64,000 bases of DNA from CAZMPJ01 sp964568455 (lineage in GTDB: Bacteria; Margulisbacteria; WOR-1; O2-12-FULL-45-9). The position numbers and the translations under genes are program-made. The notes beneath the pieces are model-generated. The model had not been told where the DNA came from. It was given only the letters and a program-made list of their open reading frames with translations, and did not search any database. Every line of letters starts with the position of its first letter. The first letter of the stretch is position 1. Positions 1 through 8,615 of this stretch are shown here, one piece after another. Location of the stretch: NCBI GenBank assembly GCA_964568455.1, contig CAZMPJ010000001.1, positions 434,001-498,000 of the forward strand, read 5' to 3'.

Positions 1-939
1 AAACAAGCCGCTACTCGAGATGCTTACGGAAAAGCATTAGTTGAATTGGGCAAGAAAAATAAAAATGTTGTAGTTTTAGATGCGGATTTGGCAGCCTCAA
101 CCCGCACTATTAAATTTGGCAAAGAATTTCCTGATCGTTTTTTTGATATGGGTATTGCAGAACAAGATATGATTGGAACTGCGGCAGGATTGGCTACTTG
201 CGGCAAAATTGCTTTTGCTTCTACTTTTGCTGTGTTTGGTTCAGGCCGAGCCTGGGATCAGGTAAGGGTTTCTGTGGCTTATACCAGACAAAATGTAAAA
301 ATTGTAGTTACTCATGGGGGTATTACTACAGGAGAAGATGGCGCTTCGCATCAGGCCAATGAAGATCTTGCAATTATGCGTGCGCTACCTAATTTAACCG
401 TAGTAGTGCCGGGTGATGCTTTTGAAGCTGAGAAATTAATTAAACAAGCAGCAGAGTTTTACGGACCCATGTATATTCGTTTGAGCCGTTCCAGCACGCC
501 TTTGTTACATGAAGATGCTAATTTTGATTTTGAAATTGGCAAAGCCTCGATTTTAAAACCAGGCAAAGATGTAACCATTATTGCTTGCGGTATTATGGTT
601 GATATGGCTTTGGATGCAGCTGAAGAATTAACTAAAAAAGGAATTAAAGCTCGTGTAGTTAATATGCATACTATTAAGCCAATTGATAAAGAGATGATTA
701 TTAAATGTGCTAAAGAAACCGGAGCAATTGTGACAGCTGAAGAGCATTCTATTATTGGTGGACTAGGTAGTGCAGTAGCAGAAATTGTAGTAGAAAACGA
801 ATCAGTTCCCATGGCCAGGGTGGGGATCAAAGACATGTTCGGTGAATCTGGCAGTCCCAAAGAATTACTAGTTAAATATGGCTTAACTCCTCAAGAAATT
901 GTTCGTGCTGCGCAAAATGTAGTAAAGAGGAAAAAATGA
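1..939 (+). CDS. Transketolase, C-terminal subunit (5' end outside window)
   Basis: The reading frame is open from base 1, so the gene starts before the window; 312 residues are visible. They cover the pyrimidine-binding domain (the EQDMIGTAAGLA stretch carries the TPP-activating Glu) and the C-terminal transketolase domain. This matches the split two-subunit transketolases, whose N-terminal half would lie just upstream. Role by family: two-carbon ketol transfer in the non-oxidative pentose phosphate pathway. The TTG at 46 is inside conserved sequence and is not the real start. It overlaps the next gene by 4 nt. Confidence 0.9.
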   Translation, partial: KQAATRDAYGKALVELGKKNKNVVVLDADLAASTRTIKFGKEFPDRFFDMGIAEQDMIGTAAGLATCGKIAFASTFAVFGSGRAWDQVRVSVAYTRQNVKIVVTHGGITTGEDGASHQANEDLAIMRALPNLTVVVPGDAFEAEKLIKQAAEFYGPMYIRLSRSSTPLLHEDANFDFEIGKASILKPGKDVTIIACGIMVDMALDAAEELTKKGIKARVVNMHTIKPIDKEMIIKCAKETGAIVTAEEHSIIGGLGSAVAEIVVENESVPMARVGIKDMFGESGSPKELLVKYGLTPQEIVRAAQNVVKRKK

Positions 940-1397
940 AACGACCAAGCTGGGATGATTATTTTATTAAACTGACTCAAGATGTTTCAGAGAGAGCCAC
1001 CTGTGTAAAGCGCCAGGTTGGGGCTTTAATTGTTAAGGATAAACGTATTCTAGCCACTGGTTATAATGGTGTTCCAAAAGGATTTAAGCATTGTGACGAA
1101 GTGGGGTGTGTGCGAAAAGAAATGGGACTTCCTTCTGGCCAGCGCCACGAACTTTGCCGTGGGCTTCACGCCGAACAAAATGCTATTGTCCAAGCTGCGG
1201 TCCATGGAGTCAAAATCGAAGGCGCAACCATTTATTGTAATTATCAACCTTGTGTTATTTGCGTAAAGATGCTAATTAACGCTAACATTAAAAAAATAGT
1301 TTATGCTGGTGGTTATCCAGATGAGCTGGCACAAAAGATGCTTAAGGAAAGTAAGATTCAGGTAGTTAAGTATGAGAAAAAGGGAGTAAAAGTATGA
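936..1397 (+). CDS. dCMP deaminase (ComEB-type)
   Basis: 153 aa of the zinc cytidine/deoxycytidylate deaminase fold. Zinc ligands and the catalytic Glu are visible as H78-A-E80 and P105-C106-x-x-C109. Extra cysteines around residues 53-74 resemble the second metal site of dCMP deaminases. The family deaminates dCMP to dUMP to supply dTMP synthesis. The start overlaps the transketolase stop (ATGA) and the stop overlaps pheA, so the three genes are probably co-transcribed. A tadA-like tRNA deaminase is less likely given the N-terminal region and length. Confidence 0.88.
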   Translation: MKRPSWDDYFIKLTQDVSERATCVKRQVGALIVKDKRILATGYNGVPKGFKHCDEVGCVRKEMGLPSGQRHELCRGLHAEQNAIVQAAVHGVKIEGATIYCNYQPCVICVKMLINANIKKIVYAGGYPDELAQKMLKESKIQVVKYEKKGVKV

Positions 1398-2233
1398 AAG
1401 TAGGTTTTTTAGGACCTGAAGGTACTTTTTCTGAAGAAGCTAGTAAGCTGTACAGTAAAAGATTGCCTGGCAAAGCCCAATTAATTCCTTATACCACTAT
1501 CCACGACCTGCTTTACGCTGTTCAAAAAGGAAAACTTTCTGAAGCCATTGTGCCAATTGAAAATTCGATTGAGGGAACCATTGGTGTGGTTACAGATATG
1601 CTAGCTAAAGATGTAAATCTGCAAATAAAACAAGAAATGGTACTGGATATCTTTCATTATATAATGGCGCAAAAAGGAATCAGGCTTTCAGATATAACAG
1701 ATGTTATTTCCCATCCTCAAGCTTTGGATCAATGCAAAGATTTCTTGCAAAAACGCCTGCCTAAAGCAACGCTACATTTAGCCAGGAGTACTTCTGATGC
1801 AGTTAGGCAAGTTTCGACCTCTCTGCGAATTGGGACGTTTGCCGCTGTTGGTAATATTAATTCTGCTAAACTTTATGGTTTAAAGGTTTTAGCCTCAAAA
1901 ATTAATGCCAAAGATAATCAAACTCGTTTTGTGGTTTTAGCAAAATCCGATCATGCCAGAACCGGTAAGGATAAGACTTCCATTGTTTTTTCTATTCGTC
2001 ATGATCGCCCAGGCGGACTGCATGATGTTTTATCGGTTCTCGCGGAAAAAAATATAAATTTAACTAAAATTGAATCTCGTCCTTCCAAAAAAGCCTTGGG
2101 CGAATATTTTTTCTTTGCAGACATGGAAGGCCATCGCAAAGATAAGAAGATCGCAGAAGTCCTTAAAAAAATCAAAAGTAAGAGTTCTTTCTTAAAACTT
2201 TTAGGTTCTTATCCTAAAGCAAAAAAGCGTTGA
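1394..2233 (+). CDS. pheA: Prephenate dehydratase (monofunctional)
   Basis: 279 aa. Residues 1-185 form the prephenate dehydratase domain, beginning VGFLGPEGTFSEEA and carrying the catalytic T177-R-F motif. Residues 196-270 form an ACT regulatory domain with the phenylalanine-binding ESRP motif at 227-230. It converts prephenate to phenylpyruvate in phenylalanine synthesis and is probably feedback-inhibited through the ACT domain. There is no chorismate mutase domain, so this is the short monofunctional form. It overlaps the dCMP deaminase stop by 4 nt. Confidence 0.93.
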   Translation: MKVGFLGPEGTFSEEASKLYSKRLPGKAQLIPYTTIHDLLYAVQKGKLSEAIVPIENSIEGTIGVVTDMLAKDVNLQIKQEMVLDIFHYIMAQKGIRLSDITDVISHPQALDQCKDFLQKRLPKATLHLARSTSDAVRQVSTSLRIGTFAAVGNINSAKLYGLKVLASKINAKDNQTRFVVLAKSDHARTGKDKTSIVFSIRHDRPGGLHDVLSVLAEKNINLTKIESRPSKKALGEYFFFADMEGHRKDKKIAEVLKKIKSKSSFLKLLGSYPKAKKR

Positions 2234-2266
2234 AAGATTAGAGGATAGGGGGTAAAATTAAGCATA

Positions 2267-2515
2267 ATGAGTGATAAAAGATTTGTTCACGGTCTACTGT
2301 TTGGTGGATTGCTTGGCGCTGCCCTCGGTTTAGTTTTTGCCCCTGCTACTGGCGAAAAAACCAGAGATAAGATTAAAAACAAACTAAAAGATTTGGAATT
2401 AGATCAAATAATAGATGAATTTGTGGAAGCTTTTGAAGAAGGAAAAAAAGAAGCGGAAAAAGAATTAGAGAAAGAATTAGAGGAGGAAAATAAAGATGTA
2501 CGAAATCCTGATTAA
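2267..2515 (+). CDS. YtxH-domain small membrane protein
   Basis: 82 aa. A glycine-rich hydrophobic segment at about residues 7-27 (GLLFGGLLGAALGLVFAP) is followed by the TGEKTRDKIK signature of YtxH proteins and a highly charged Glu/Lys tail predicted to be a helix or coiled coil. YtxH proteins are found across bacteria; their role is unclear and often linked to envelope stress. It is the first of three small membrane-protein genes that overlap or abut. A purine-rich ribosome site (GGATAGGGGG) lies upstream of the ATG. Confidence 0.75.
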   Translation: MSDKRFVHGLLFGGLLGAALGLVFAPATGEKTRDKIKNKLKDLELDQIIDEFVEAFEEGKKEAEKELEKELEEENKDVRNPD

Positions 2516-2789
2516 TGCGTTAGTATTTTGCATTATACTTTTAGTTATTGCCTTAGTTGTGGCAGTGATACAGTCGATTTTAATCCTGCGCGAAACCAGA
2601 AAAATGACGAAGGAAGTGAGTGATAAAGTGTTGGCGGTTTCTTCTTTACTTGATATAGGTGCTATATTTTTTCAAGGCATAACCGGGCTAAAAAGAAAAT
2701 CTGGTGAAGGCGCCAATTTGTCGGCAGCTATTGCTGGTATCAAAAAGGGATTACAAGTATTTTTAAGTAAAAAGGAGGAAAAGGAGTAA
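2496..2789 (+). CDS. Small membrane protein, DUF948-like
   Basis: 97 aa. One strong N-terminal transmembrane helix (about residues 5-29) is followed by a polar helix containing the LRETRKMTKEVSDKV segment. The arrangement, next to YtxH genes, resembles DUF948 proteins, which commonly pair with YtxH. The start lies 20 nt inside the upstream YtxH gene, with AGGAGGAAAATAAAG as its ribosome site. Function is unknown; association with the neighbouring YtxH proteins at the cytoplasmic membrane is inferred from context. Confidence 0.65.
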   Translation: MYEILINALVFCIILLVIALVVAVIQSILILRETRKMTKEVSDKVLAVSSLLDIGAIFFQGITGLKRKSGEGANLSAAIAGIKKGLQVFLSKKEEKE

Positions 2790-2971
2790 TGGGAAAGATT
2801 TTTAAGAGCTTAACTATTGGTAGTATTGTTGGTGTTGTGATGGGACTTTTGTTTGCCCCTCAAAAAGGTGAAGAAACCAGAAAAAAACTGCAAGACTCAC
2901 TTGAAAAGGGTAAAGGGAAGTTTCAAGAGATTAAAGACGAAATAAAAAAAGAGAAAGAAAACATCGATTAA
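2789..2971 (+). CDS. Second YtxH-domain protein (60 aa)
   Basis: 60 aa. It repeats the architecture of the first YtxH gene: a glycine-containing hydrophobic segment (SIVGVVMGLLFAP), the GEETRKKL signature, then a Lys/Glu-rich helix. The start overlaps the preceding stop by 1 nt, after an AAGGAGGAAAAGG ribosome site. Two YtxH copies flanking a DUF948-like protein suggest a small membrane complex. No function can be assigned from sequence. Confidence 0.7.
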   Translation: MGKIFKSLTIGSIVGVVMGLLFAPQKGEETRKKLQDSLEKGKGKFQEIKDEIKKEKENID

Positions 2972-2981
2972 CCGCTAACCG

Positions 2982-4514
2982 ATGCTGCAACTAATTATAA
3001 AAGCCCTCCTTAAGGAGGCAGCCCCTGATTTAGGTGAATTTCGAGTAGAAATACCACGCCACGCTAAGCAAGGCGATTATGCGTCTAATATTGCGATTGC
3101 TGCTGCGAAAAAACTAGGCAAAAACCCACTGGAACTGGCTAAGCAGATTGTTGAAAAGGTTGATAGAAAAATCTTTAAAAAAATCGAAATAGCTAAGCCA
3201 GGGTTTATTAATCTTTTTATCAAAGAAGAATATCTTCAAGCCAATTTAAAGCAAATTCAGGAACAAGACCATTCTTTTGGCAAAAGCAACAGTACTCAAG
3301 GCGAGAAAGTTTTAATTGAATTTGTTTCTGCTAACCCAACTGGACCACTACATGTGGGGCATGGTAGATGGGCTGTGGTAGGAGATATTATTGCTCGGTT
3401 GCTTGCTGCTGCAGGCTCAAAGGTTTCTCGTGAATATTATGTTAACAATGTTGGCAATCAAATTGAAAAGCTTTATCTCTCTGTCCAAGCGGTACGAGAA
3501 GGAAAAGCAATTCCAGAAGGCGGTTATGGTGGAGAGTATGTTAAGAAATTAAAGGGTGATTCAAAAGAAAAAATTGTTAATTATATTCTAGCCAAGCAAA
3601 AAAAGACCCTTGAATCATTGTCAGTTTATTTTGATCGTTTCTTTTTTGAAAGTGAGCTGCATAAGAATAATCTGGTAAAAATGGGAGTTGAAAAATTAAG
3701 TGAAAAGCAGCGTACTTTTAAAGAGGGCGGTGCGATTTGGTTTAAGGCTCAAGAGTTTGGTGATGATAAGAATCGGGTATTGATTCGCGAAGATGGTAAC
3801 CCTACTTACTTTGCAGCTGACATTGCTTATCATCTGGACAAATATCAACGTGGTTTTGATCGGTTAATTGATATCTGGGGTACTGACCATCATGGTTATG
3901 TGCAAAGATTAAAAGCTGCCATTAAAGCTTTTGATGAACCAGTTGAAAAATTAGAAATTATTATTGGCCAATTAGTAACCCTTTATCGAGGAAAAGAAGC
4001 TATCCGCATGTCAAAGCGAACCGGAGAGATGATTACTTTAAAAGAAGTGATCCAAGAAATTGGGGCTGATGCTACTCGCTTTTTCTTTGCTGCTTCTGAT
4101 GTAAATTCTCATCTTGATTTTGATCTAGAACTGGCTAAGAAACAATCAAGTGATAATCCAGTGTTTTATGTGCAGTATGGACACGCCAGAATCTGTTCGA
4201 TTCTGGCAAAATCCAAAATCCAAATGTCAAAATCCAAACAAGGAATTGAACTATCCGAATTAAAACATTCGGCAGAGAGAAAATTAATGCTGAAATTGTT
4301 GTCCTGGCCGGATGTGGTGAGAGAATCAGCTAGACTTCGACATCCGCATCGGATAACAGAATATGGTAAGGAATTAGCTACAGTTTTTCATTCTTTTTAT
4401 GAACAATGTAAGGTTTTAGGCAATCCTGGCCGTTTAGTTCTAGTTAACTGCTCTCGGATTGTACTTAGAAATGTGTTAGAACTGCTGGGAATCTCCGCGC
4501 CGGAAAAGATGTGA
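2982..4514 (+). CDS. argS: Arginyl-tRNA synthetase
   Basis: 510 aa class I aminoacyl-tRNA synthetase. The ATP-binding HIGH-type motif is HVGH at residues 124-127 within ANPTGPLHVGH, and the KMSKS-type motif is MSKRT near residue 343. It has the N-terminal Arg-tRNA additional domain and a DALR anticodon-binding domain ending in the typical LLGISAPEKM. It is on the short side for the family (about 550-590). An AT-rich repeat, AAAATCC units, is embedded in frame near residues 408-420 (see repeat feature). Confidence 0.95.
   Translation: MLQLIIKALLKEAAPDLGEFRVEIPRHAKQGDYASNIAIAAAKKLGKNPLELAKQIVEKVDRKIFKKIEIAKPGFINLFIKEEYLQANLKQIQEQDHSFGKSNSTQGEKVLIEFVSANPTGPLHVGHGRWAVVGDIIARLLAAAGSKVSREYYVNNVGNQIEKLYLSVQAVREGKAIPEGGYGGEYVKKLKGDSKEKIVNYILAKQKKTLESLSVYFDRFFFESELHKNNLVKMGVEKLSEKQRTFKEGGAIWFKAQEFGDDKNRVLIREDGNPTYFAADIAYHLDKYQRGFDRLIDIWGTDHHGYVQRLKAAIKAFDEPVEKLEIIIGQLVTLYRGKEAIRMSKRTGEMITLKEVIQEIGADATRFFFAASDVNSHLDFDLELAKKQSSDNPVFYVQYGHARICSILAKSKIQMSKSKQGIELSELKHSAERKLMLKLLSWPDVVRESARLRHPHRITEYGKELATVFHSFYEQCKVLGNPGRLVLVNCSRIVLRNVLELLGISAPEKM
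4206..4239 (+). repeat. In-frame AAATCCAAA/ATGTC repeat inside argS
   Basis: Three AAAATCCAA units interrupted by ATGTC encode KSKIQMSKSK, a low-complexity stretch in the ArgS C-terminal domain. It resembles the AAATGTCAAAATCC-type filler repeats of many candidate-phylum genomes. A related unit is found in truB at 43560-43598. Confidence 0.5.
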
Positions 4515-4520
4515 TTTTTT

Positions 4521-5672
4521 TTAAATGCCGTTATAATATTTCCTTTCAAATTCTTGGTTGATTGCCATTCCAGCGCGTGTACAGCGTGCGCCAAAAGGAA
4601 AACAGTTTTCCTGTGGATCAAAGCTTTTTCTCTGGTTTTCAGCGACCATGGCCAGGAAACGGTCATAGTCAGTGGTCATTTTACCCAGGCGACAAGTAGA
4701 GAAGTTAGAGGCAGCAGAAGAGCAGCAGCGATAAAAATACCCGTCCGCACCAAGTGTGATTTCATAATAGCCCATGAAACAATGTTTGAATGTCATTTGA
4801 TTGATATCCTGGGTGGAAGGGGACAAAGCAAAAATCAGCGGTTTTTCATCTCCATCTTGCGATAAAAAAGGTTTTACTCTGTTCCACACGGCTTGAAAGA
4901 AAGGAAGTTCGAAATGTAAGTGGTAGTCTAGGCACTCTTGCATGGGGGTTCTGTAAGCAGCGTAGGGAATGGAAAAACGCAATGAGTCAATTTCTAATGA
5001 CTTCAACAAAGAAGTTATCCCTGCCAATTCTCTTGTAGAGCAATTAAACCTGTTTAAGAGATGGGTGACGCGAGTTTTTAAATGCGGCTTGAGCTTGTCT
5101 TTTGCTAAAGCATCGATGAGTAAAAATGCTTCAAGAATTTCATTAAATTGTCCAGGAACTGCGCCTTTGATGCGGGCAAAAGACTCTCTATCTCCTGCGT
5201 CCAGGGCAAGGCTCAAATAATCTTTTTTGTCTGAAGAAATATTGTATAGACGAGTAAGAAAACCCTGGCTTGCTTCAAGCCGGGTAAGCAGCATTCCATT
5301 GGTGTGAAGCCCAAAATGAGATCCGGTCTTTTTGATCAATTCGAGCAGGTCAATAAGTTTTGGATTTAAAGTAGGTTCAGTGAAATTGCCTGAAATTATA
5401 AACAAAGGAATTCTGCCGTCAAGAGTTTCAATTAAAGAAAAAAGTTGATCGTCATACTGGACCATGCTTTTCTCTAAATTCCTGCCCTGGCAGTGAAAGC
5501 ATTTTGAGTTGCAGGGAATTGTGGTTGGATTGGGCAAGTGGATTTCTAATTGTCTGGGAAGAACTGGGTTGTTTTTAAAAGGTTGAAAGCCCTTTTTCCC
5601 TTGGCGCCCTAAATGTTTGGCAAAGAGTTTTATATATTGATATGCCGAAGGTCTTTGAGATACTTTTGGCAT
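4521..5672 (-). CDS. Radical SAM protein with C-terminal cysteine clusters (SPASM-like)
   Basis: 383 aa. C54-N-S-K-C58-F-H-C61 is a radical SAM CxxxCxxC cluster, preceded by a beta strand (LEIHLPNP). A second cysteine-rich region near residues 290-350 (KHCFMGYYE, YRCCSS, STCRLG, ENCFPFGARC) resembles a SPASM or twitch domain binding extra Fe-S clusters. SPASM proteins often modify peptides or proteins, but no substrate is evident and no precursor-peptide gene was recognised nearby. It is the only minus-strand gene in the left 11 kb. A sigma-28-like promoter lies 40 nt upstream, with GGAGG at a normal distance from the ATG. Confidence 0.75.
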   Translation of the reverse strand: MPKVSQRPSAYQYIKLFAKHLGRQGKKGFQPFKNNPVLPRQLEIHLPNPTTIPCNSKCFHCQGRNLEKSMVQYDDQLFSLIETLDGRIPLFIISGNFTEPTLNPKLIDLLELIKKTGSHFGLHTNGMLLTRLEASQGFLTRLYNISSDKKDYLSLALDAGDRESFARIKGAVPGQFNEILEAFLLIDALAKDKLKPHLKTRVTHLLNRFNCSTRELAGITSLLKSLEIDSLRFSIPYAAYRTPMQECLDYHLHFELPFFQAVWNRVKPFLSQDGDEKPLIFALSPSTQDINQMTFKHCFMGYYEITLGADGYFYRCCSSAASNFSTCRLGKMTTDYDRFLAMVAENQRKSFDPQENCFPFGARCTRAGMAINQEFERKYYNGI

Positions 5673-5712
5673 TTTATTCTCTTATCCTCCAAATGGAACC
5701 TGCTTCACATAT

Positions 5713-5739
5713 CTATCGACCCTTTTTCCTGGAAATTTC
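5713..5739 (-). promoter_or_regulatory. Sigma-28-like promoter for the radical SAM gene
   Basis: On the minus strand: TGAAATTT, 14-nt spacer, CGATAG, then 40 nt to the ATG. It is one of nine copies of the same motif in the window. The AAA to CGATA spacing equals that of FliA/SigD promoters. Confidence 0.6.
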
Positions 5740-5764
5740 ACTTATCTGCCTAAAAAATATATGC

Positions 5765-5770
5765 TATAAT
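5765..5770 (+). promoter_or_regulatory. Extended -10 promoter of ilvE (near-leaderless)
   Basis: TGC followed by TATAAT, ending only 6 nt before the ilvE ATG. No good -35 is seen. A start site 6-7 nt after the -10 would put the 5' end of the mRNA at the start codon. Confidence 0.65.
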
Positions 5771-5776
5771 TTACTT

Positions 5777-6688
5777 ATGAAATATGCTTATTTTAAAGGT
5801 AAAATAGTTCCGTTTGAAGAAGCAAAAATTAGTATTATGACCCATGCTTTTAATTATGGTACAGGGGTTTTTGAAGGCATTCGTGGTTATTATAATGCTG
5901 ATCAGAAACAAATGTACATTGTTAAACTTAAAGAACATTATGAGCGCTTGCTGCGTTCGTGCAAAGCTATGCATATTAAAGTAGATGCCACGCTTGAGGA
6001 TTTGATTAAGATTACCATTGAACTGGTTAAGGCTAATGCCTATGAGCAGGATGTTTATATCCGTCCTTTAGCTTATAAATCAGAAGAGAAAATTGGCTTA
6101 GGACTACATGGGGTAGAGGATGATTTTGCCATTTATTTAGCTCCTTTTGGCGATTACTTAGATACTTCCAAAGGTATTAAAGTTATGCTTTCCAAATATA
6201 GAAGGATTGCATCACATGCCATGCCTCAGGGTACGAAATTAACTGGCACTTATTTTAATTCCTCTCTAGCTAAGGCAGAAGCTTTGCAAAAAGGTTATGT
6301 GGAAGCAATTACATTATCTCATGCGGGGAATGTGGCTGAGGGCAGTGGTGAAAATATTTTTAAGATTAAAAAGGGTAACATAATTACTCCGCCATTATCT
6401 GATGACATTTTGCCAGGAATCACCCGCAAAGCTATTATTGAATTAGCTAAAAATGAATTAGGCATAAAAGTGCAGGAAAAATCCTTTAAGCCAACTGAAC
6501 TTTATAAAGCTGATGAGCTGTTTTTCTGTGGCACCGGAGCTCAGGTAGTTCCCATTGGTCAAGTCGACAAAACAAAGATTGGCAATGGCAATATCGGTCC
6601 GTTGACCAAACAGATTCAGGAAATTTATTTTAAAGCAGTCAAAGGCGAAAATCCAAAATATAAGAAATGGCTAACCCCGGTTTCATGA
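5777..6688 (+). CDS. ilvE: Branched-chain amino acid aminotransferase
   Basis: 303 aa class IV PLP aminotransferase. The start at 5777 begins the conserved KYAYFKGKIVPFEEAKI sequence; the open frame extends upstream but holds the promoter. The PLP lysine is K154 in GTKLTGTYFNS. The GTGVFEGIRGY motif near the N-terminus and the phosphate-binding GTGAQVVPIG near the C-terminus fit IlvE. It catalyses the last step of Leu, Ile and Val synthesis. The stop overlaps acpS by ATGA. Confidence 0.93.
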   Translation: MKYAYFKGKIVPFEEAKISIMTHAFNYGTGVFEGIRGYYNADQKQMYIVKLKEHYERLLRSCKAMHIKVDATLEDLIKITIELVKANAYEQDVYIRPLAYKSEEKIGLGLHGVEDDFAIYLAPFGDYLDTSKGIKVMLSKYRRIASHAMPQGTKLTGTYFNSSLAKAEALQKGYVEAITLSHAGNVAEGSGENIFKIKKGNIITPPLSDDILPGITRKAIIELAKNELGIKVQEKSFKPTELYKADELFFCGTGAQVVPIGQVDKTKIGNGNIGPLTKQIQEIYFKAVKGENPKYKKWLTPVS

Positions 6689-7059
6689 TAAAGGGAATCG
6701 GCATTGATGTTATTGAAATAGACCGCATCCGCGAAGCAGTAGAAAAGCACGGTGAAAAATTTCTGGAAAAAGTTTACACTCCTCACGAAATTAAGTATTG
6801 CACTCATCGCAAAAAATATCGTATCCCAGAATTAGCCGTGCGTTTTGCTGCTAAAGAAGCTTATTCTAAAGCAATCGGAACCGGAGTTTCTGGTTTTGGC
6901 CGCAATAATCATGGGATTAAGTGGACTGAAATAGAAGTGATTAATAATAAATTAGGCAAGCCACAGCTGGCAATTAGTGGTAAGATATCAGAAAAGGTCC
7001 ATGTTAGTTTGTCACATTCAAGAGACTTTGCAGTAGCAAACGTTTATGTTGAAAAATAA
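6685..7059 (+). CDS. acpS: Holo-[acyl-carrier-protein] synthase
   Basis: 124 aa, the usual AcpS length. Start chosen at 6685 because GIGIDVIEIDRI follows at once and the ATG overlaps the ilvE stop (ATGA); an upstream in-frame ATG at 6667 would add only six residues. The Mg-binding Asp is D8 and the Glu is in the FAAKEAYSKA motif. The family transfers 4'-phosphopantetheine from CoA to acyl carrier protein. It overlaps nnrD by 14 nt. Confidence 0.93.
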   Translation: MIKGIGIDVIEIDRIREAVEKHGEKFLEKVYTPHEIKYCTHRKKYRIPELAVRFAAKEAYSKAIGTGVSGFGRNNHGIKWTEIEVINNKLGKPQLAISGKISEKVHVSLSHSRDFAVANVYVEK

Positions 7060-7849
7060 TTTAAAAAAATTATTACCAAAAAGGGACCCCAAAGCCCATA
7101 AAGGCAGTTATGGCAAAGTTTTAATCATTGCCGGGTCAGAAGGTATGTCGGGTGCTGCGATTTTGTGTTCGCGCGGATCAATCAGAAGCGGTGCTGGCCT
7201 CACTTATTTAGCAGTTCCCAAAAATCTGGTTAACCTAGTTGATTTAGCCACTCCAGAAGTAATTACTTTGCCAGTTGAACGCTATAGAAGCATAAAAGCT
7301 AACTCAATTGCGGTTGGTCCAGGTTTAGGCGTTTCTTCTAAAGCTAAAAATATCCTTTTAAACTTAACCCAAAAATATATTCCTTTAGTAATTGATGCTG
7401 ATGGTTTAAATATTCTAGCTAAAAATTTAACTCTTTTATACAAATCAAAAGCCAGCGTTATAATTACTCCTCATCCTGGAGAAATGGCTCGTTTAATTAG
7501 AAAAACGGTAAGTTATGTGCAGGATAACCGTGAAAAAGTGGCCCAAGAATTTGCCAAAGAGCATGAATGCGTGGTGGTACTAAAAGGCCACAAAACTGTT
7601 GTGGCAGAACCTTTGGGCAGAAAATATATTAATGATACTGGCAACCCTGGTATGGCATCTGGTGGAGTGGGTGATGTTTTAACTGGGATGATCGCTGCTT
7701 TTGTGGCTCAAGGATTAACTTTGTTTGATGCAGCTAAATTGGGAGTTTATATTCATGGTTTAGCAGGGGACCTAGCTGCCAAGGATAAAGGTGAATATAG
7801 CTTGATTGCAACTGATTTAGTGGAGAAAATACCTCATGCATTACGATGA
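7046..7849 (+). CDS. nnrD: ADP/ATP-dependent NAD(P)H-hydrate dehydratase
   Basis: 267 aa. Ribokinase-like YjeF C-terminal domain with the glycine-rich start (KVLIIAGSEGMSGAA) and the family signature GNPGMASGGVGDVLTG, where the Asp is catalytic. It repairs hydrated NAD(P)H. The N-terminal epimerase domain (NnrE) found in many bifunctional proteins is absent, so an epimerase would be encoded elsewhere. Coupling with acpS is common in bacteria. It overlaps mlaE by 14 nt. Confidence 0.9.
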   Translation: MLKNNLKKLLPKRDPKAHKGSYGKVLIIAGSEGMSGAAILCSRGSIRSGAGLTYLAVPKNLVNLVDLATPEVITLPVERYRSIKANSIAVGPGLGVSSKAKNILLNLTQKYIPLVIDADGLNILAKNLTLLYKSKASVIITPHPGEMARLIRKTVSYVQDNREKVAQEFAKEHECVVVLKGHKTVVAEPLGRKYINDTGNPGMASGGVGDVLTGMIAAFVAQGLTLFDAAKLGVYIHGLAGDLAAKDKGEYSLIATDLVEKIPHALR

Positions 7850-8615
7850 AGTAGCAGAAAATATTGGAGATAAAGTTTTTGATGTACTAGCTGAATTTGG
7901 CCATGTTGCCACGCTAGGTTTTAATACGGTTAAACTTATTTTTCAAAGAAAAGTTAATTGGAAACTCACTTTTGAGCAAATGGTAAAGATTGGGATTGAA
8001 TCCTTACCATTAGCCATGGTTACCGCTGCTTTTATTGGTATGGTTTTTGCTTTGCAGATTGCCAGCGAGTTTATTCAATTTGGTGCAGGCAAGTATGTGG
8101 GCGGAGTTATGGCAATTGCTATGGCCAGGGAGCTTGGGCCAGCTATTACCGGGATTGTGGTGGCTGCCAGGATTGCGGCAGCTATTACCGCAGAACTGGG
8201 TACTATGAAAGTAACCGAGCAAATTGATGCTATTCAGGCTTTGGGCAGCAGTCCGGAAAAATATTTGGTGGTTCCTCGCTTTATTGCTTGTACTATTATG
8301 CTTCCTTTAATCACCGTTTTAGCGATTATGATTGGTTTTTTTGGAGGCTATTTTGTTGCTACAATTGGTTCTAGTATTAATTCTGTGCAATATATGGAAA
8401 CCGCACAACAATTTTTAGGCTTATGGGATGTTTATGGCGGAATATTTAAAACCGTATTTTTTGGCATGATTATCGCGATTATAGCTTCTTACCGAGGATT
8501 AACTACTAGTGGTGGGGCCAAGGGCGTAGGTGAAGCAACCAAGTCATCCGTGGTGACGACCTTGATTACTTTGTTTATTGTAAACTATTTCTTGTCGACA
8601 TTATTTTTTAAATGA
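7836..8615 (+). CDS. mlaE: MlaE-type lipid ABC transporter permease
   Basis: 259 aa integral membrane protein of the MlaE/YrbE/TGD1 family. It has an amphipathic N-terminal helix, five or so hydrophobic segments and the conserved AMARELGPAITGIVVAARI and AAAITAELGTMKVTEQIDA stretches. It forms the inner-membrane channel for phospholipid movement between the inner and outer membranes. It overlaps nnrD at its start and mlaF by 4 nt at its end, so mlaE-mlaF-mlaD is one operon. Confidence 0.93.
   Translation: MHYDEVAENIGDKVFDVLAEFGHVATLGFNTVKLIFQRKVNWKLTFEQMVKIGIESLPLAMVTAAFIGMVFALQIASEFIQFGAGKYVGGVMAIAMARELGPAITGIVVAARIAAAITAELGTMKVTEQIDAIQALGSSPEKYLVVPRFIACTIMLPLITVLAIMIGFFGGYFVATIGSSINSVQYMETAQQFLGLWDVYGGIFKTVFFGMIIAIIASYRGLTTSGGAKGVGEATKSSVVTTLITLFIVNYFLSTLFFK

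Noticed and set aside
5642..5776. 45-residue N-terminal extension of IlvE
   Set aside because: It contains the promoter of both divergent genes and lacks conservation-like sequence; the family start is at 5777.
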